From positions 1 through 28,693 of the forward strand of contig CALFZO010000077.1 in the NCBI GenBank assembly GCA_937952305.1: a stretch of 28,693 nucleotides of DNA, in the 5' to 3' direction. Shown here one piece after another: positions 1 to 8,262 of the stretch. Each line of letters begins with the position of its first letter. The stretch's first letter is position 1. The notes under the pieces are model-generated. The model made no database searches and was not told the DNA's origin. It worked only from the letters and a program-made list of their open reading frames with translations. The position numbers and the translations under genes were made by a program. The DNA is from an uncultured Anaerolineales bacterium (GTDB lineage: Bacteria; Chloroflexota; Anaerolineae; Anaerolineales; UBA6663).

Positions 1-618
1 GAGAGCGACCAGTTCGCCGAGCTGGCGCAGGGCTCCACGGGGCTGGCCTACTCCGGCGACGGCGGGCTGCTGGCCGTCGGCTCGGGCGACAAAGTCGAGA
101 TCTACCGGCCCGGCCTGGATCAACTCCACACCATGCGCCCGCGTCTGGGGCCGATCAGCGCGCTGGCCTTCGACGCGCACGGCCTGCTGGCGGTCAGCGG
201 GGAGACCGACCGCATCCAGCTGTGGCAGATCCGGCCGGTGCAGAAATCGTCCTGGGACGTGCTCGGCCACGAGAGCTACGCCACGCAGCTCAAGTTCAAC
301 CCGCACCACCCCGTCCTGGCCGCCATCACCGAGAGCGACCAACTCCTGGTCTGGGACATCAACCAGGGCCCGGAGACGCCGGAGGACCTGACCGGCGAGC
401 TGACGAACCTGAACGCCTTGGCGTTCAGCCCGGACGGCGACCTGTTGGCCGTCGGCGCTGAAGATGGCCGCGTCTGGCTGTGGGACTGGCAGGCCCGGCG
501 GGTGGCGGGCGAGATCGCGACGCATGCGCCAGTGCTGTGCTTGACCTTCACGCCCGACAGCGCCCAAGTGATCGTCGGCCACGAAGGCGGCCGGCTGCGC
601 GTCTGGAAGATCAAATAA
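1..618 (+). CDS. WD40 repeat protein, C-terminal part (5' end outside window)
   Basis: The frame is open from the first base, so the true start lies upstream; an internal ATG at 133 is unlikely to be the start because a WD-like unit precedes it. About 205 residues are visible and hold roughly five beta-propeller blades. They end in typical WD-type signatures: LWQIR, LVWDIN, LWDWQ and a final RVWKIK just before the stop. Blade openings such as LAFSPDGDLLAVG are also clear. Proteins of this family are scaffolds and no enzymatic function can be inferred. The TAA stop shares one base with the ATG of the next gene (TAATG), which suggests translational coupling. What the N-terminal part carries (for example a kinase or another propeller) cannot be seen. 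Confidence 0.85.
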   Translation, partial: ESDQFAELAQGSTGLAYSGDGGLLAVGSGDKVEIYRPGLDQLHTMRPRLGPISALAFDAHGLLAVSGETDRIQLWQIRPVQKSSWDVLGHESYATQLKFNPHHPVLAAITESDQLLVWDINQGPETPEDLTGELTNLNALAFSPDGDLLAVGAEDGRVWLWDWQARRVAGEIATHAPVLCLTFTPDSAQVIVGHEGGRLRVWKIK

Positions 619-3476
619 TGATGTCTTTCTCGCCCGCCAAGTTTGCCGAAAAGTACCTGCTCGCCCGCGAGGCCGCGCTCAAGGCCAATTTCAAGAGCGG
701 CACGTCCGGGTTTGAGATCGAGCTCAACCTCCTCGACGACGCTTTCAAGCCGGTGCTGACCGTCGGCACCGGGCCGGACCAGCAGTCGTTCATCGACTAC
801 CTGCTGGCGCGGGTGGTGCCGGGCTGGCTGACCGACCGCGCCCAGCGCGAGGTCTTCCACTGGATGATCGAATGGGCCACGCGCCCGTACTACTCGGTGG
901 CCGGCGCCGTGTATGAGCAGCGCCTGCTGGAGGCGACCCTGCTCAACGCCCTGGACCAGGCCGGGCGCGAGTTCGGCCAGCGCCTGTACGCGTTTCACGG
1001 CAACCTGCTCTACCCCGTGCGCGTCGGCCACGACGCCATCCCCGGCGGCTGGAACCTGGCCAAGCGCCGGTACCTGCAGAAGTGCGTGGACCTGTACGGC
1101 GAGGCGCTGGCCACAGCCGGCATCCACGCCAACATCTCCCTGCCCGAGCCGCTGCTGAGCTGGGACTTCATGCACCTTTCCCCGGCCGAGCGCGGCGACG
1201 CCCACCTCGACTCCTACAAGAACCGCATCTACATCGAGGCCACGCGCCTGATGCGCGCCTTCGCGGCGCTGTTCATCGCCACTACCGCCTCCACCCCGCT
1301 GCGGCCGGAACTGCGCGCGGCCGAGCCGGTGGTCCTGCTCACCGACGTCGACTCCAACCGCAACTACACCTTCCCCAATCCCGAGACGCTGGATATCCCG
1401 TCGCTCTACCGCTCGCACGACGAGTACCTGCGGCTGTCCTATGACCTGGTGCGGCGCGGCGTGCGCTTCGGCAACAACAACTGGACGCCCGTGCGCGCGC
1501 GCTCGTTCGCCGAGCCGGTCGAGCGCCTGATCCTGACCACGTCCGATCAGCTGCACGCCATCTACCACCGCGGGCTGTACGTCGCCGACCCTGGGCCGGG
1601 GGGCGCCGGCGAGGCCGCCACCGCCGAGACGATGGCCCAGCAGATCGAGCGCGAGAACCTGCTGGCGCGCATCAACATCCCGATGGCGCGCGTGGAGATC
1701 CGCGTGGACGAGGGCGGCCATCCGCTGGACCTGGACATCGCCAACCTGGCCCTCAAGGAATTGCTGCTGATCCAGTTCTACGCCGACCCGGTCTTCGCGC
1801 GCGCCTTCCGCTACGACCATGAGGACCTGGCGCGCGCCCGCCGCAACGAATCCGAGGCCGCCCACCACGGCCTGAAAGCCGAGATCGAGAACCCGCTGAC
1901 CGGCAAGCCGGTGGGCATGCGCGATTTCCTGCGCTGGACGCTGGAACAGGTGCGGCCGCTGGCCGAAGCCATCGACCTGTGGCCGAGCCTGCAGCCGCTG
2001 CTGGAGATGGCGTCTGGCGCCCCCAACACGGCCGAGCGCCTGCGCGCGCGCCTGCTCAAAGACCTCGGCCGCAGCGCCGTCGGCGACGGGCTGGAGGTGC
2101 CGGTGGATTTGCTCAAGGCGCTGGCCTGCGACCGCGCGGCGCAGGTGAAGCGCGACGTCGAGGCCATCGCCGGGTCGGTGGCGGTGCTGGGCGAGGAGGC
2201 CGTGAAGCTGCGCGAGTTCCTGCAGCGCGCGCGCGACGACGTGCGCCACGACCCGGCCCTGCCAATCCGGTTCCGGCCGCGCTCCGAGGCGATCGTGGCC
2301 CAGCACTACCCGGACAAGACCAGCGAGGTGCTGGACCTGGCCCAGCAGCTGATCCGCATCCCGTCGGTCACCAACTGCCCGGACGAACGGCTGGAGGAGG
2401 TCCACCGCGCCGCCACGCTGATCTTCGATTATCTGCGCGACGCCGGCCTGGACGTGACCTATTACGAGAGCACCAAGTACCCGGCCGTGCTGGCCGGATT
2501 TCCTGGCCGGGTAGACGCTCCCGTCATGCTCGGCGGCCACTTCGACGTCGTGCCGCCCGAGCCGGACGACTCCCAGTTCGAGCCGCGCCTCGACGGCGAC
2601 TACCTGTGGGGACGCGGCGCCGCGGACATGAAGACCGTGGTCGCCACCTACCTGGTCTGGATGAAAGACCGGCTCAAGGCCGGGCCGCCCTACCCGGGCG
2701 TCAACCTGCTGCTGGTGGGCAACGAGGAGAACGGCGAAAGCGAACCGAGCGGCACGCCGCACGTCCTGGCCGACCTGGCCGCCCGTCTCAACGGCTACCA
2801 GCCGCAGCTGTTCATCGCCGGCGAGCGCACCGGCGAAAAGGGCAGCGAGCTGATGGGCGAGATCTGCAGCGAGAACCGCGGCGTGATGCGCTTTGAGGTC
2901 ATCGCGCGCGGGCAGCGCGGCCACACCGGCGTGCGCGGCGCCAACGCCGACCTGGGTGAGCGGCTCTTCCAGGCGCGCACGGCCCTGGTGGGCGTCTTCG
3001 AGAAACACCTCACCCTCAAAGGCGCGGGCGGCTGGCAGAGCCAGTACCGCTTCCCGTTCTTCAGCGCCGGTCAGCCGGGCGTTTACAACGTCACCGCCGA
3101 CCTGGGCGTGCTGGGCATCGAGATCCGCTCGATCCCGCAGGACCGGCTGGCCGTGATCGCCGAGCAGGCGCGGGCGGTCTGCGCTGAACTGGGCCTGGAG
3201 CTGAACATCCCGGTTCAAGAGGACGGCGTGGCCTGCGACCCACACAACCCATACCTGCTCAAGCTGGTGGAGGCCGCGCGCGCCGCCTACGGCCAGGAGC
3301 CGGTGCTGGGCAAGAAACTGCCCGGCTCCAGCGCGCGCTTCGCGCCGGGCGGGCAGGCCGTGGTCTGGGGCCAGACCGGGATCGGGCCGCATGCCAAGGA
3401 CGAGCGGCACTTCACCCCCAGCATCGCCGGCTACTACCGGGCGCTGGTGGAGTTCGGCCGGCGGCTGATCGACTGA
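618..3476 (+). CDS. GCS2-like carboxylate-amine ligase fused to M20 metallopeptidase
   Basis: A 952-residue protein with two enzyme-like halves. Residues about 1-540 resemble the glutamate-cysteine ligase type 2 (GCS2) fold: FEIELNLLD near the N-terminus, then HGNLLYPVR, GIHANISLPEPLL and a TRLMRAFAALFIATTASTP stretch. Residues about 563-952 are an M20/ArgE-DapE-type zinc peptidase. Its expected metal and catalytic residues are visible: His641 in GGHFDVVP, Asp670 in GAADMK, Glu703-Glu704 in GNEENGE, and a late His in GIGPHAKDERHF. Start choice: tandem ATGs at 618 and 621; 618 overlaps the upstream TAA. The substrate is unknown; a ligase joined to an amide hydrolase could make and trim, or remodel, a gamma-glutamyl-type amide. 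Both sets of core motifs look intact, so neither half appears decayed. Domain assignment is fairly secure for M20 and moderate for GCS2. Confidence 0.8.
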   Translation: MMSFSPAKFAEKYLLAREAALKANFKSGTSGFEIELNLLDDAFKPVLTVGTGPDQQSFIDYLLARVVPGWLTDRAQREVFHWMIEWATRPYYSVAGAVYEQRLLEATLLNALDQAGREFGQRLYAFHGNLLYPVRVGHDAIPGGWNLAKRRYLQKCVDLYGEALATAGIHANISLPEPLLSWDFMHLSPAERGDAHLDSYKNRIYIEATRLMRAFAALFIATTASTPLRPELRAAEPVVLLTDVDSNRNYTFPNPETLDIPSLYRSHDEYLRLSYDLVRRGVRFGNNNWTPVRARSFAEPVERLILTTSDQLHAIYHRGLYVADPGPGGAGEAATAETMAQQIERENLLARINIPMARVEIRVDEGGHPLDLDIANLALKELLLIQFYADPVFARAFRYDHEDLARARRNESEAAHHGLKAEIENPLTGKPVGMRDFLRWTLEQVRPLAEAIDLWPSLQPLLEMASGAPNTAERLRARLLKDLGRSAVGDGLEVPVDLLKALACDRAAQVKRDVEAIAGSVAVLGEEAVKLREFLQRARDDVRHDPALPIRFRPRSEAIVAQHYPDKTSEVLDLAQQLIRIPSVTNCPDERLEEVHRAATLIFDYLRDAGLDVTYYESTKYPAVLAGFPGRVDAPVMLGGHFDVVPPEPDDSQFEPRLDGDYLWGRGAADMKTVVATYLVWMKDRLKAGPPYPGVNLLLVGNEENGESEPSGTPHVLADLAARLNGYQPQLFIAGERTGEKGSELMGEICSENRGVMRFEVIARGQRGHTGVRGANADLGERLFQARTALVGVFEKHLTLKGAGGWQSQYRFPFFSAGQPGVYNVTADLGVLGIEIRSIPQDRLAVIAEQARAVCAELGLELNIPVQEDGVACDPHNPYLLKLVEAARAAYGQEPVLGKKLPGSSARFAPGGQAVVWGQTGIGPHAKDERHFTPSIAGYYRALVEFGRRLID

Positions 3477-3509
3477 GCCGCCGCCGCGCACCCAGAAGGG
3501 TTTCAATCG

Positions 3510-3635
3510 ATGGCCGACAAACCGCCCCGCCCCGCCCTGAGCGAAGACTGGCTGGCCGTGCTGATCGCGTTCAGCCTGATCGCCCTGGCCGCCTTCGGTG
3601 TGCTGGGCAAGAACGGCCTGAACGTCGTCTTCTGA
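3510..3635 (+). CDS. 41-residue single-span membrane peptide, likely detached N-terminus of YeiH-type transporter
   Basis: A short ORF with ATG at 3510 and TGA at 3633-3635. It has a charged, Pro-rich start, then SEDWLAVLIAFSLIAL, one predicted transmembrane span, and a short tail. No strong Shine-Dalgarno is present; AGAAGGG ends 10 bases upstream. Several YeiH/PF03601 transporters, as I recall the family, begin with an (S/E)DWxAVxIGLxL segment like this one, and the next plus-strand gene is a YeiH-type transporter that lacks such a segment. It may therefore be a split-off N-terminal helix or a separate small subunit. A palindromic repeat starts at the base right after its stop. The ORF is short, so coding status rests on the motif, the hydrophobic pattern and the context. 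Confidence 0.55.
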   Translation: MADKPPRPALSEDWLAVLIAFSLIALAAFGVLGKNGLNVVF

Positions 3636-3745
3636 GGCTGTTTCCGATTTGGTTTGCGCCCAGGTCATTCCGGCGAACCCTGGCCCCCGCAGCGCGCGAA
3701 GTGGGTGGCCGGGGCCGGGGTGACGCCAGCCCATTCGGAAGTCGC
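3636..3745. repeat. Dispersed palindromic repeat, copy 1
   Basis: This stretch closely matches 27781-27883 in the same orientation. Shared blocks include GGCTGTTTCCGATTTG, CCAGGTCATTCCGGCGAACC and GGCCGGGGTGACGCCA. The internal ends GTCATTCCGG and CCGGGGTGAC are imperfect inverted repeats, so each copy can fold into a hairpin, as in REP-type elements. It begins immediately after the stop of the 41-residue ORF. Confidence 0.75.
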
Positions 3746-3897
3746 AATAAGTGCGCGCGTTCTGCAGGCCCAGGCACCCTGCGCTTACGCCGCCCAGCGG
3801 CTCCGCGCCCCGACTGCCCTGGGGCAGAGCCCCTGACCCTGCCAGGTATTCTTGACCTTACTTGGGCCAGCCGTCCATTCCGCGCGGGGGACCTCCT
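3746..3897. other. Upstream region of the YeiH-type gene
   Basis: This non-coding stretch follows the repeat. It contains a small hairpin, CTGCC paired with GGCAG around 3817-3830, and a TTGACC hexamer at 3852-3857, but no convincing -10 box at the right distance. I see no gene, and no strong Shine-Dalgarno before the ATG at 3898 (the bases are CCTCCT, the complement of one). Confidence 0.4.
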
Positions 3898-4953
3898 ATG
3901 ACACGCAATTCCAGCGTACCAGGCTTGATCGTGATGGCGGGACTGGCGGTCGGCGCCTGGTGGCTGACGCGCCAGGTGGCCGGGATGGCGCTGCCGTTCG
4001 GGATACCAGGCCGCGCCCTGGAATATCCCTTGTGGGCGGCCCTGGTCGGCCTGCTCGCCAACTTCGGCCTCAAGCGCACGGGCCTGTACGCGGCCGTTGA
4101 GCCGGGCCTCAAAGTCGAGCTATTCCTCAAGATCGGGTTGGTGCTGCTGGGCGCGAGCGTCAGCTTGGCATTGCTGGCGCCCACGGCCCTGGGCGCCGTG
4201 GTGCAAGGCCTGGTGCTGATCACGGGCGTCTTCCTGTTCAGCTGGTGGCTGGGCGGGCGCTTCGGGCTGGACGCCAAGCTGCGCGCCGTGATGTCTTCGG
4301 CCATCGCCATCTGCGGGGTCTCGGCCGCCATCGCCGCCGCCGGCTCGGTGCTGGCCAAGAAGGAGCAGGTCACCTACGTGACGGCGCTCGTGATCGTGGT
4401 CGCCCTGCCGCTGATGGTCATCGCGCCGGCGCTGGCGGGCGCGCTCGGCCTCTCGCAGACGGTGGCCGGCGCCTGGTTCGGCGGCAACATCGACACCACG
4501 GCGGCCGTCGTCGGCGCCGGCACGCTCTACGGCGAGACGGCCCAGAAAGTGGCCTCGGTCGTCAAAGCCACCCAGAACGCCTTGATCGGCGTGGTCACGT
4601 TCCTGCTGGCCCTGTACTTCACGGTCGTGGTCGAAGGCAAGCCCGGCGAGCGCCCCAGCCTGCGCCTGGTGTGGGACCGTTTCCCCAAGTTCGTGCTCGG
4701 CTTTGTGGCCGCCTCGCTGCTCTACACCTTCGGCCTGATCGACGGCGGGCGCGGCACGCCGCTGGAAGCGCTGCGCAACTGGTCGTTCACGCTGGCCTTC
4801 GTGGGCATGGGGCTGCAGCTCTCGCTCAGCGACCTGCGCCGCATGGGCTGGCGGCCGTTCGCGGTCTTCCTGATCACGACCGTGTTCAACACGCTGCTGG
4901 CGCTGGGCGCGGCCTGGCTGATCTTCGGCGTGTGGCTGCCGCCGGCCGGCTGA
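3898..4953 (+). CDS. yeiH: YeiH-family (PF03601) putative sulfate/organic anion exporter
   Basis: A 351-residue polytopic inner-membrane protein with about ten hydrophobic spans. Family-type stretches are visible: LKVELFLKIGLVLLGASVSL, AIAICGVSAAIAAA, GAWFGGNIDTTAAVVGAG near the middle, and a C-terminal WSFTLAFVGMGLQLSLSDL. The family is annotated as a putative sulfate exporter, but few members have been tested. The chosen start is ATG 3898; an in-frame TTG at 3862 would add 12 residues but has no support. The N-terminus begins directly with VPGLIVMAGLAVGAWW and lacks the EDWxAV-type helix that some relatives carry; a similar helix is encoded by the ORF at 3510. There are 27 bases to the next gene, so the two may be co-transcribed. 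Confidence 0.85.
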   Translation: MTRNSSVPGLIVMAGLAVGAWWLTRQVAGMALPFGIPGRALEYPLWAALVGLLANFGLKRTGLYAAVEPGLKVELFLKIGLVLLGASVSLALLAPTALGAVVQGLVLITGVFLFSWWLGGRFGLDAKLRAVMSSAIAICGVSAAIAAAGSVLAKKEQVTYVTALVIVVALPLMVIAPALAGALGLSQTVAGAWFGGNIDTTAAVVGAGTLYGETAQKVASVVKATQNALIGVVTFLLALYFTVVVEGKPGERPSLRLVWDRFPKFVLGFVAASLLYTFGLIDGGRGTPLEALRNWSFTLAFVGMGLQLSLSDLRRMGWRPFAVFLITTVFNTLLALGAAWLIFGVWLPPAG

Positions 4954-4980
4954 GCGAGGCGCGCCCACCCGGGAGGCCCT

Positions 4981-5832
4981 ATGCACGTCACCCGCTTTGC
5001 CACCGCCGCCGAGTTCCGCGACCGGGCTGAGGCCTTCCTGGTAGCCCGCGAGGCCGAGCACAATATGCTCCTCGGCCTGACCACGTCACTGGCCTTCAAG
5101 CCGGACCTGTATCCCAGCCAGCCGTACTTCGCGGTGGTGACCGACGGCGCGGCCGTGGTGGCCGCGGCCGTGATGACGCCGCCGCACAACCTGGTGCTCT
5201 CGTATCAGCCGCCGCCGGAGGCGCTGCGCCTGCTGGCCGAGGACGTGCGCGCCTTCCGGCCGGACGTGCCGGGCGTCATGGGCGCGGCGCCGGGCAGCCG
5301 CCAGTTTGCCGAAGTCTGGCAGGCCCTCACCGGCCGCGGCTTCCGCGTCAATATGGCCGACCGCCTCTATCGGCTCGATACCGTCACCGTGCCGGCCGGG
5401 ATCAGCGGACAAATGCGGCGCACGGCCGAGGCCGACCGATCGCTGCTGCTGGCCTGGGTGGCCGCCTTCCAGGTGGCCGCCTTTGGGGAGGCGGAGGCCG
5501 CCACCGTGGCGCGCGTCGTCCACAACATGCTCACGCTGCCGCCCGAAATCCGCAGCACCTTCGTCTGGGAGGACCCTTACCCGGTGACGCTGGTGAGCTG
5601 CGGCGGCCCGACGCCCAACAGCCTGCGGATCGGGCCGGTCTACACGCCGGTCGAGTTCCGGCGCAAGGGTTACGCCAGCGCCCTGACCGCGGCCGTCAGC
5701 CAGTACATTCTGGACAGCGGCCGCCGGTTCTGCACGCTCTACACGGATTTGCAGAACCCGACCTCGAACAAGATCTACCAGAACATCGGCTACCGGCCGG
5801 TGTGCGACGTGGACGAGTACCGGTTTGAGTGA
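4981..5832 (+). CDS. GNAT-family N-acetyltransferase
   Basis: A 283-residue protein. The C-terminal third is a GNAT acetyltransferase domain. It contains the acetyl-CoA pyrophosphate loop IGPVYTPVEFRRKGYASALT (Q/RxxGxG/A-like, here RRKGYA) and the terminal strand-helix LYTDLQNPTSNKIYQNIGYRP, ending in DVDEYRF. This arrangement is common in GNATs with an N-terminal accessory domain of about 150 residues, here rich in Leu and Ala. The acceptor substrate cannot be told from sequence. ATG 4981 follows GGGAGG (4970-4975) at a good distance. It is 27 bases after the YeiH-type gene. It ends before the arginine-operon promoter, so it is probably not part of that operon. Confidence 0.85.
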   Translation: MHVTRFATAAEFRDRAEAFLVAREAEHNMLLGLTTSLAFKPDLYPSQPYFAVVTDGAAVVAAAVMTPPHNLVLSYQPPPEALRLLAEDVRAFRPDVPGVMGAAPGSRQFAEVWQALTGRGFRVNMADRLYRLDTVTVPAGISGQMRRTAEADRSLLLAWVAAFQVAAFGEAEAATVARVVHNMLTLPPEIRSTFVWEDPYPVTLVSCGGPTPNSLRIGPVYTPVEFRRKGYASALTAAVSQYILDSGRRFCTLYTDLQNPTSNKIYQNIGYRPVCDVDEYRFE

Positions 5833-5893
5833 GCGCGGCCGGCGACTGTACGGCCTGCCCAAATTCTGCCGGGGTTCTTTTGCCGAATGGCCC

Positions 5894-5922
5894 TTGACCC
5901 GCCCGGACCCAGCGTCTACCAT
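5894..5922 (+). promoter_or_regulatory. Sigma-70-type promoter of the arginine operon
   Basis: TTGACC (5894-5899), a 17-base spacer, then TACCAT (5917-5922). The predicted start site is about 5929-5930, exactly at the leader-peptide ATG (5930), so the transcript would be leaderless or nearly so. Confidence 0.65.
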
Positions 5923-5929
5923 GACCACA

Positions 5930-6019
5930 ATGTCCCACCTGCGCGCCCGTCGTGCCAGCCGTCGTATCTGCCCCGCCCCGCCGAGGGAGTCCGGCTTGCG
6001 CTGCGCGCGTTCGGTCTGA
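5930..6019 (+). CDS. Arginine-rich leader peptide of the arg attenuator
   Basis: A 29-codon ORF, ATG 5930 to TGA 6017-6019, with eight Arg residues. They are concentrated early: codons 5-12 read R-A-R-R-A-S-R-R. Five of the eight Arg codons are CGT, which is sparse in the surrounding GC-rich genes. There is no room for a Shine-Dalgarno if transcription starts at the predicted position, so translation would be leaderless. An in-frame ATG at 5921 lies inside the -10 box and is unlikely to be transcribed. The product is expected to be a sensor and not a functional protein. Coding evidence comes from residue bias, position between a promoter and a terminator, and the downstream argGH genes. Confidence 0.72.
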   Translation: MSHLRARRASRRICPAPPRESGLRCARSV

Positions 6020-6076
6020 GGCCACTGCTCACTTAGGATGCGCCCCGAAGCCCTCCCCGCGGAGGGCTTTTTGTTT
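5957..6076 (+). promoter_or_regulatory. Transcription attenuator (protector / antiterminator / terminator)
   Basis: The intrinsic terminator has 5' arm AAGCCCTCC (6048-6056), loop CCGC and 3' arm GGAGGGCTT (6061-6069), running into TTTTTGTTT. An antiterminator is possible: GGGAG (5985-5989) plus GGCT (5993-5996), with a 3-base bulge, is complementary to 6049-6057. A protector hairpin can block it: AGCCG (5957-5961, at Ser10-Arg11) pairs with CGGCT (5992-5996). A ribosome stalled at Arg11-Arg12 would cover the protector's 5' arm and free the antiterminator, giving read-through when charged tRNA-Arg is scarce. All pairings were found by eye. Confidence 0.72.
6048..6076 (+). terminator. Intrinsic terminator of the arg attenuator
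   Basis: A 9-bp perfect GC-rich stem with a CCGC loop, followed by a T-rich run (6068-6076 with one G). It ends 18 bases before the first structural gene, an odd place for a terminator unless it is conditional. Confidence 0.85.
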
Positions 6077-6094
6077 GTCCGCCGAAGGCCGCCG

Positions 6095-6841
6095 ATGATC
6101 CTGCTGCTGGAAGAACTCTCGCTCAACGCCCTGCCCGCCCTGCACACGGTCCTGCTGGACGGCTGGGTCCTGCGCTTCGCGGCCGGTTACACGCGCCGGG
6201 CCAACTCCGTCAACCCGCTCTATCCCGCCCGCCGGGACCTGGCCCAGAGCGTGCTGGCCTGTGAGCGCGCCTTCGCCGGGCAGGGCCTGCCGACGGTCTT
6301 CAAGCTCACGCCGGTGGCCCAGCCCTCGGACCTGGACGACTTCCTGGCGGCGCGCGGCTACGCCGTCCAGGCCCGCACCAGCGTGCAGACGCTCAGCCTG
6401 GCTTCCGCCCCGCCGGTTCACGCCGACCCGGAACTGGAGATCGGGCCCGCACCTACACCGGAGTGGCTGACAGCCTTCTATGCCCTGGCCGGGATCGCGC
6501 CCAGGCACCACCCCACCCTGGCGCGGATGCTGACCGGACTGGTCCTGCTGGGCGGCTTCGCGTTGCTGCGCGAGAACGGCCGCCCGCTGGCCTGTGGCCT
6601 GGGCGTTGTCCAGTCCGGCTACCTGGGCCTGTACGATATCGCCACCGCGCCGGAGGCTCGCCGGCGCGGCCTGGGCCGGCGGCTGGTGGCCGGGCTTCTC
6701 GCCTGGGGACGCCAGAACGGCGCGCAGACCGCCTACTTGCAAGTGATGCTGGATAACGTGCCCGCGCGCAAGCTGTATGCCGGCCTCGGCTTTCACGACG
6801 TCTATCCGTACTGGTATCGCGTGCAGCCGGAGAGCCCCTGA
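6095..6841 (+). CDS. GNAT acetyltransferase, candidate N-acetylglutamate synthase (CG3035-like)
   Basis: A 248-residue GNAT protein. The N-terminal part contains DGWVLRFAAGYTRRANSVNPL, a signature I associate with the actinobacterial CG3035-type N-acetylglutamate synthase group and related uncharacterised GNATs. The C-terminal part has the acetyl-CoA loop ARRRGLGRRL after LYDIATAPE, and the closing N-x-x-ARKLYAGLGF helix. It is the first gene behind the Arg-rich attenuator and is followed after 81 bases by argG, which supports a role in arginine synthesis: acetylating glutamate in the first committed step. Start choice: ATG 6095. An upstream in-frame ATG at 6038 would place the terminator stem in the coding region. 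The function is inferred from motif and context; a housekeeping GNAT with another acceptor is possible. Confidence 0.72.
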   Translation: MILLLEELSLNALPALHTVLLDGWVLRFAAGYTRRANSVNPLYPARRDLAQSVLACERAFAGQGLPTVFKLTPVAQPSDLDDFLAARGYAVQARTSVQTLSLASAPPVHADPELEIGPAPTPEWLTAFYALAGIAPRHHPTLARMLTGLVLLGGFALLRENGRPLACGLGVVQSGYLGLYDIATAPEARRRGLGRRLVAGLLAWGRQNGAQTAYLQVMLDNVPARKLYAGLGFHDVYPYWYRVQPESP

Positions 6842-6922
6842 CCCTTGGACATCCCCGGCCGCGGCGCCCGCGTTGTCGGCCGGATCAGCGCCCGTCCCAC
6901 CTTCTGACTCAAGGAGTTCCGC

Positions 6923-8194
<1,272 letters not shown>

Positions 8195-8207
8195 CCTCCC
8201 CTTAAGA

Positions 8208-8244
8208 CTGCTCACTGATCACTTCGGCAGTGATCAGTGAGCAG
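8208..8244. repeat. 16-bp perfect inverted repeat between argG and argH
   Basis: CTGCTCACTGATCACT (8208-8223) and its exact reverse complement (8229-8244) flank a 5-base TCGGC loop. No T-run follows, so it is probably not a strong terminator. It could be an RNA-stability hairpin, an intercistronic repeat or an operator. Confidence 0.85.
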
Positions 8245-8262
8245 TGGAACGGATGCTCAGCG

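Noticed and set aside
276..3734. Very long minus-strand open frame opposite the GCS2-M20 gene
   Set aside because: Composition is a high-GC shadow (His/Gln/Arg/Val-rich, no domains), and the plus strand has clear motifs over its whole length.
6038..6094. Upstream ATG (6038) as the start of the second GNAT
   Set aside because: It would make the terminator hairpin coding and adds a stretch unlike the family N-terminus; ATG 6095 fits better.
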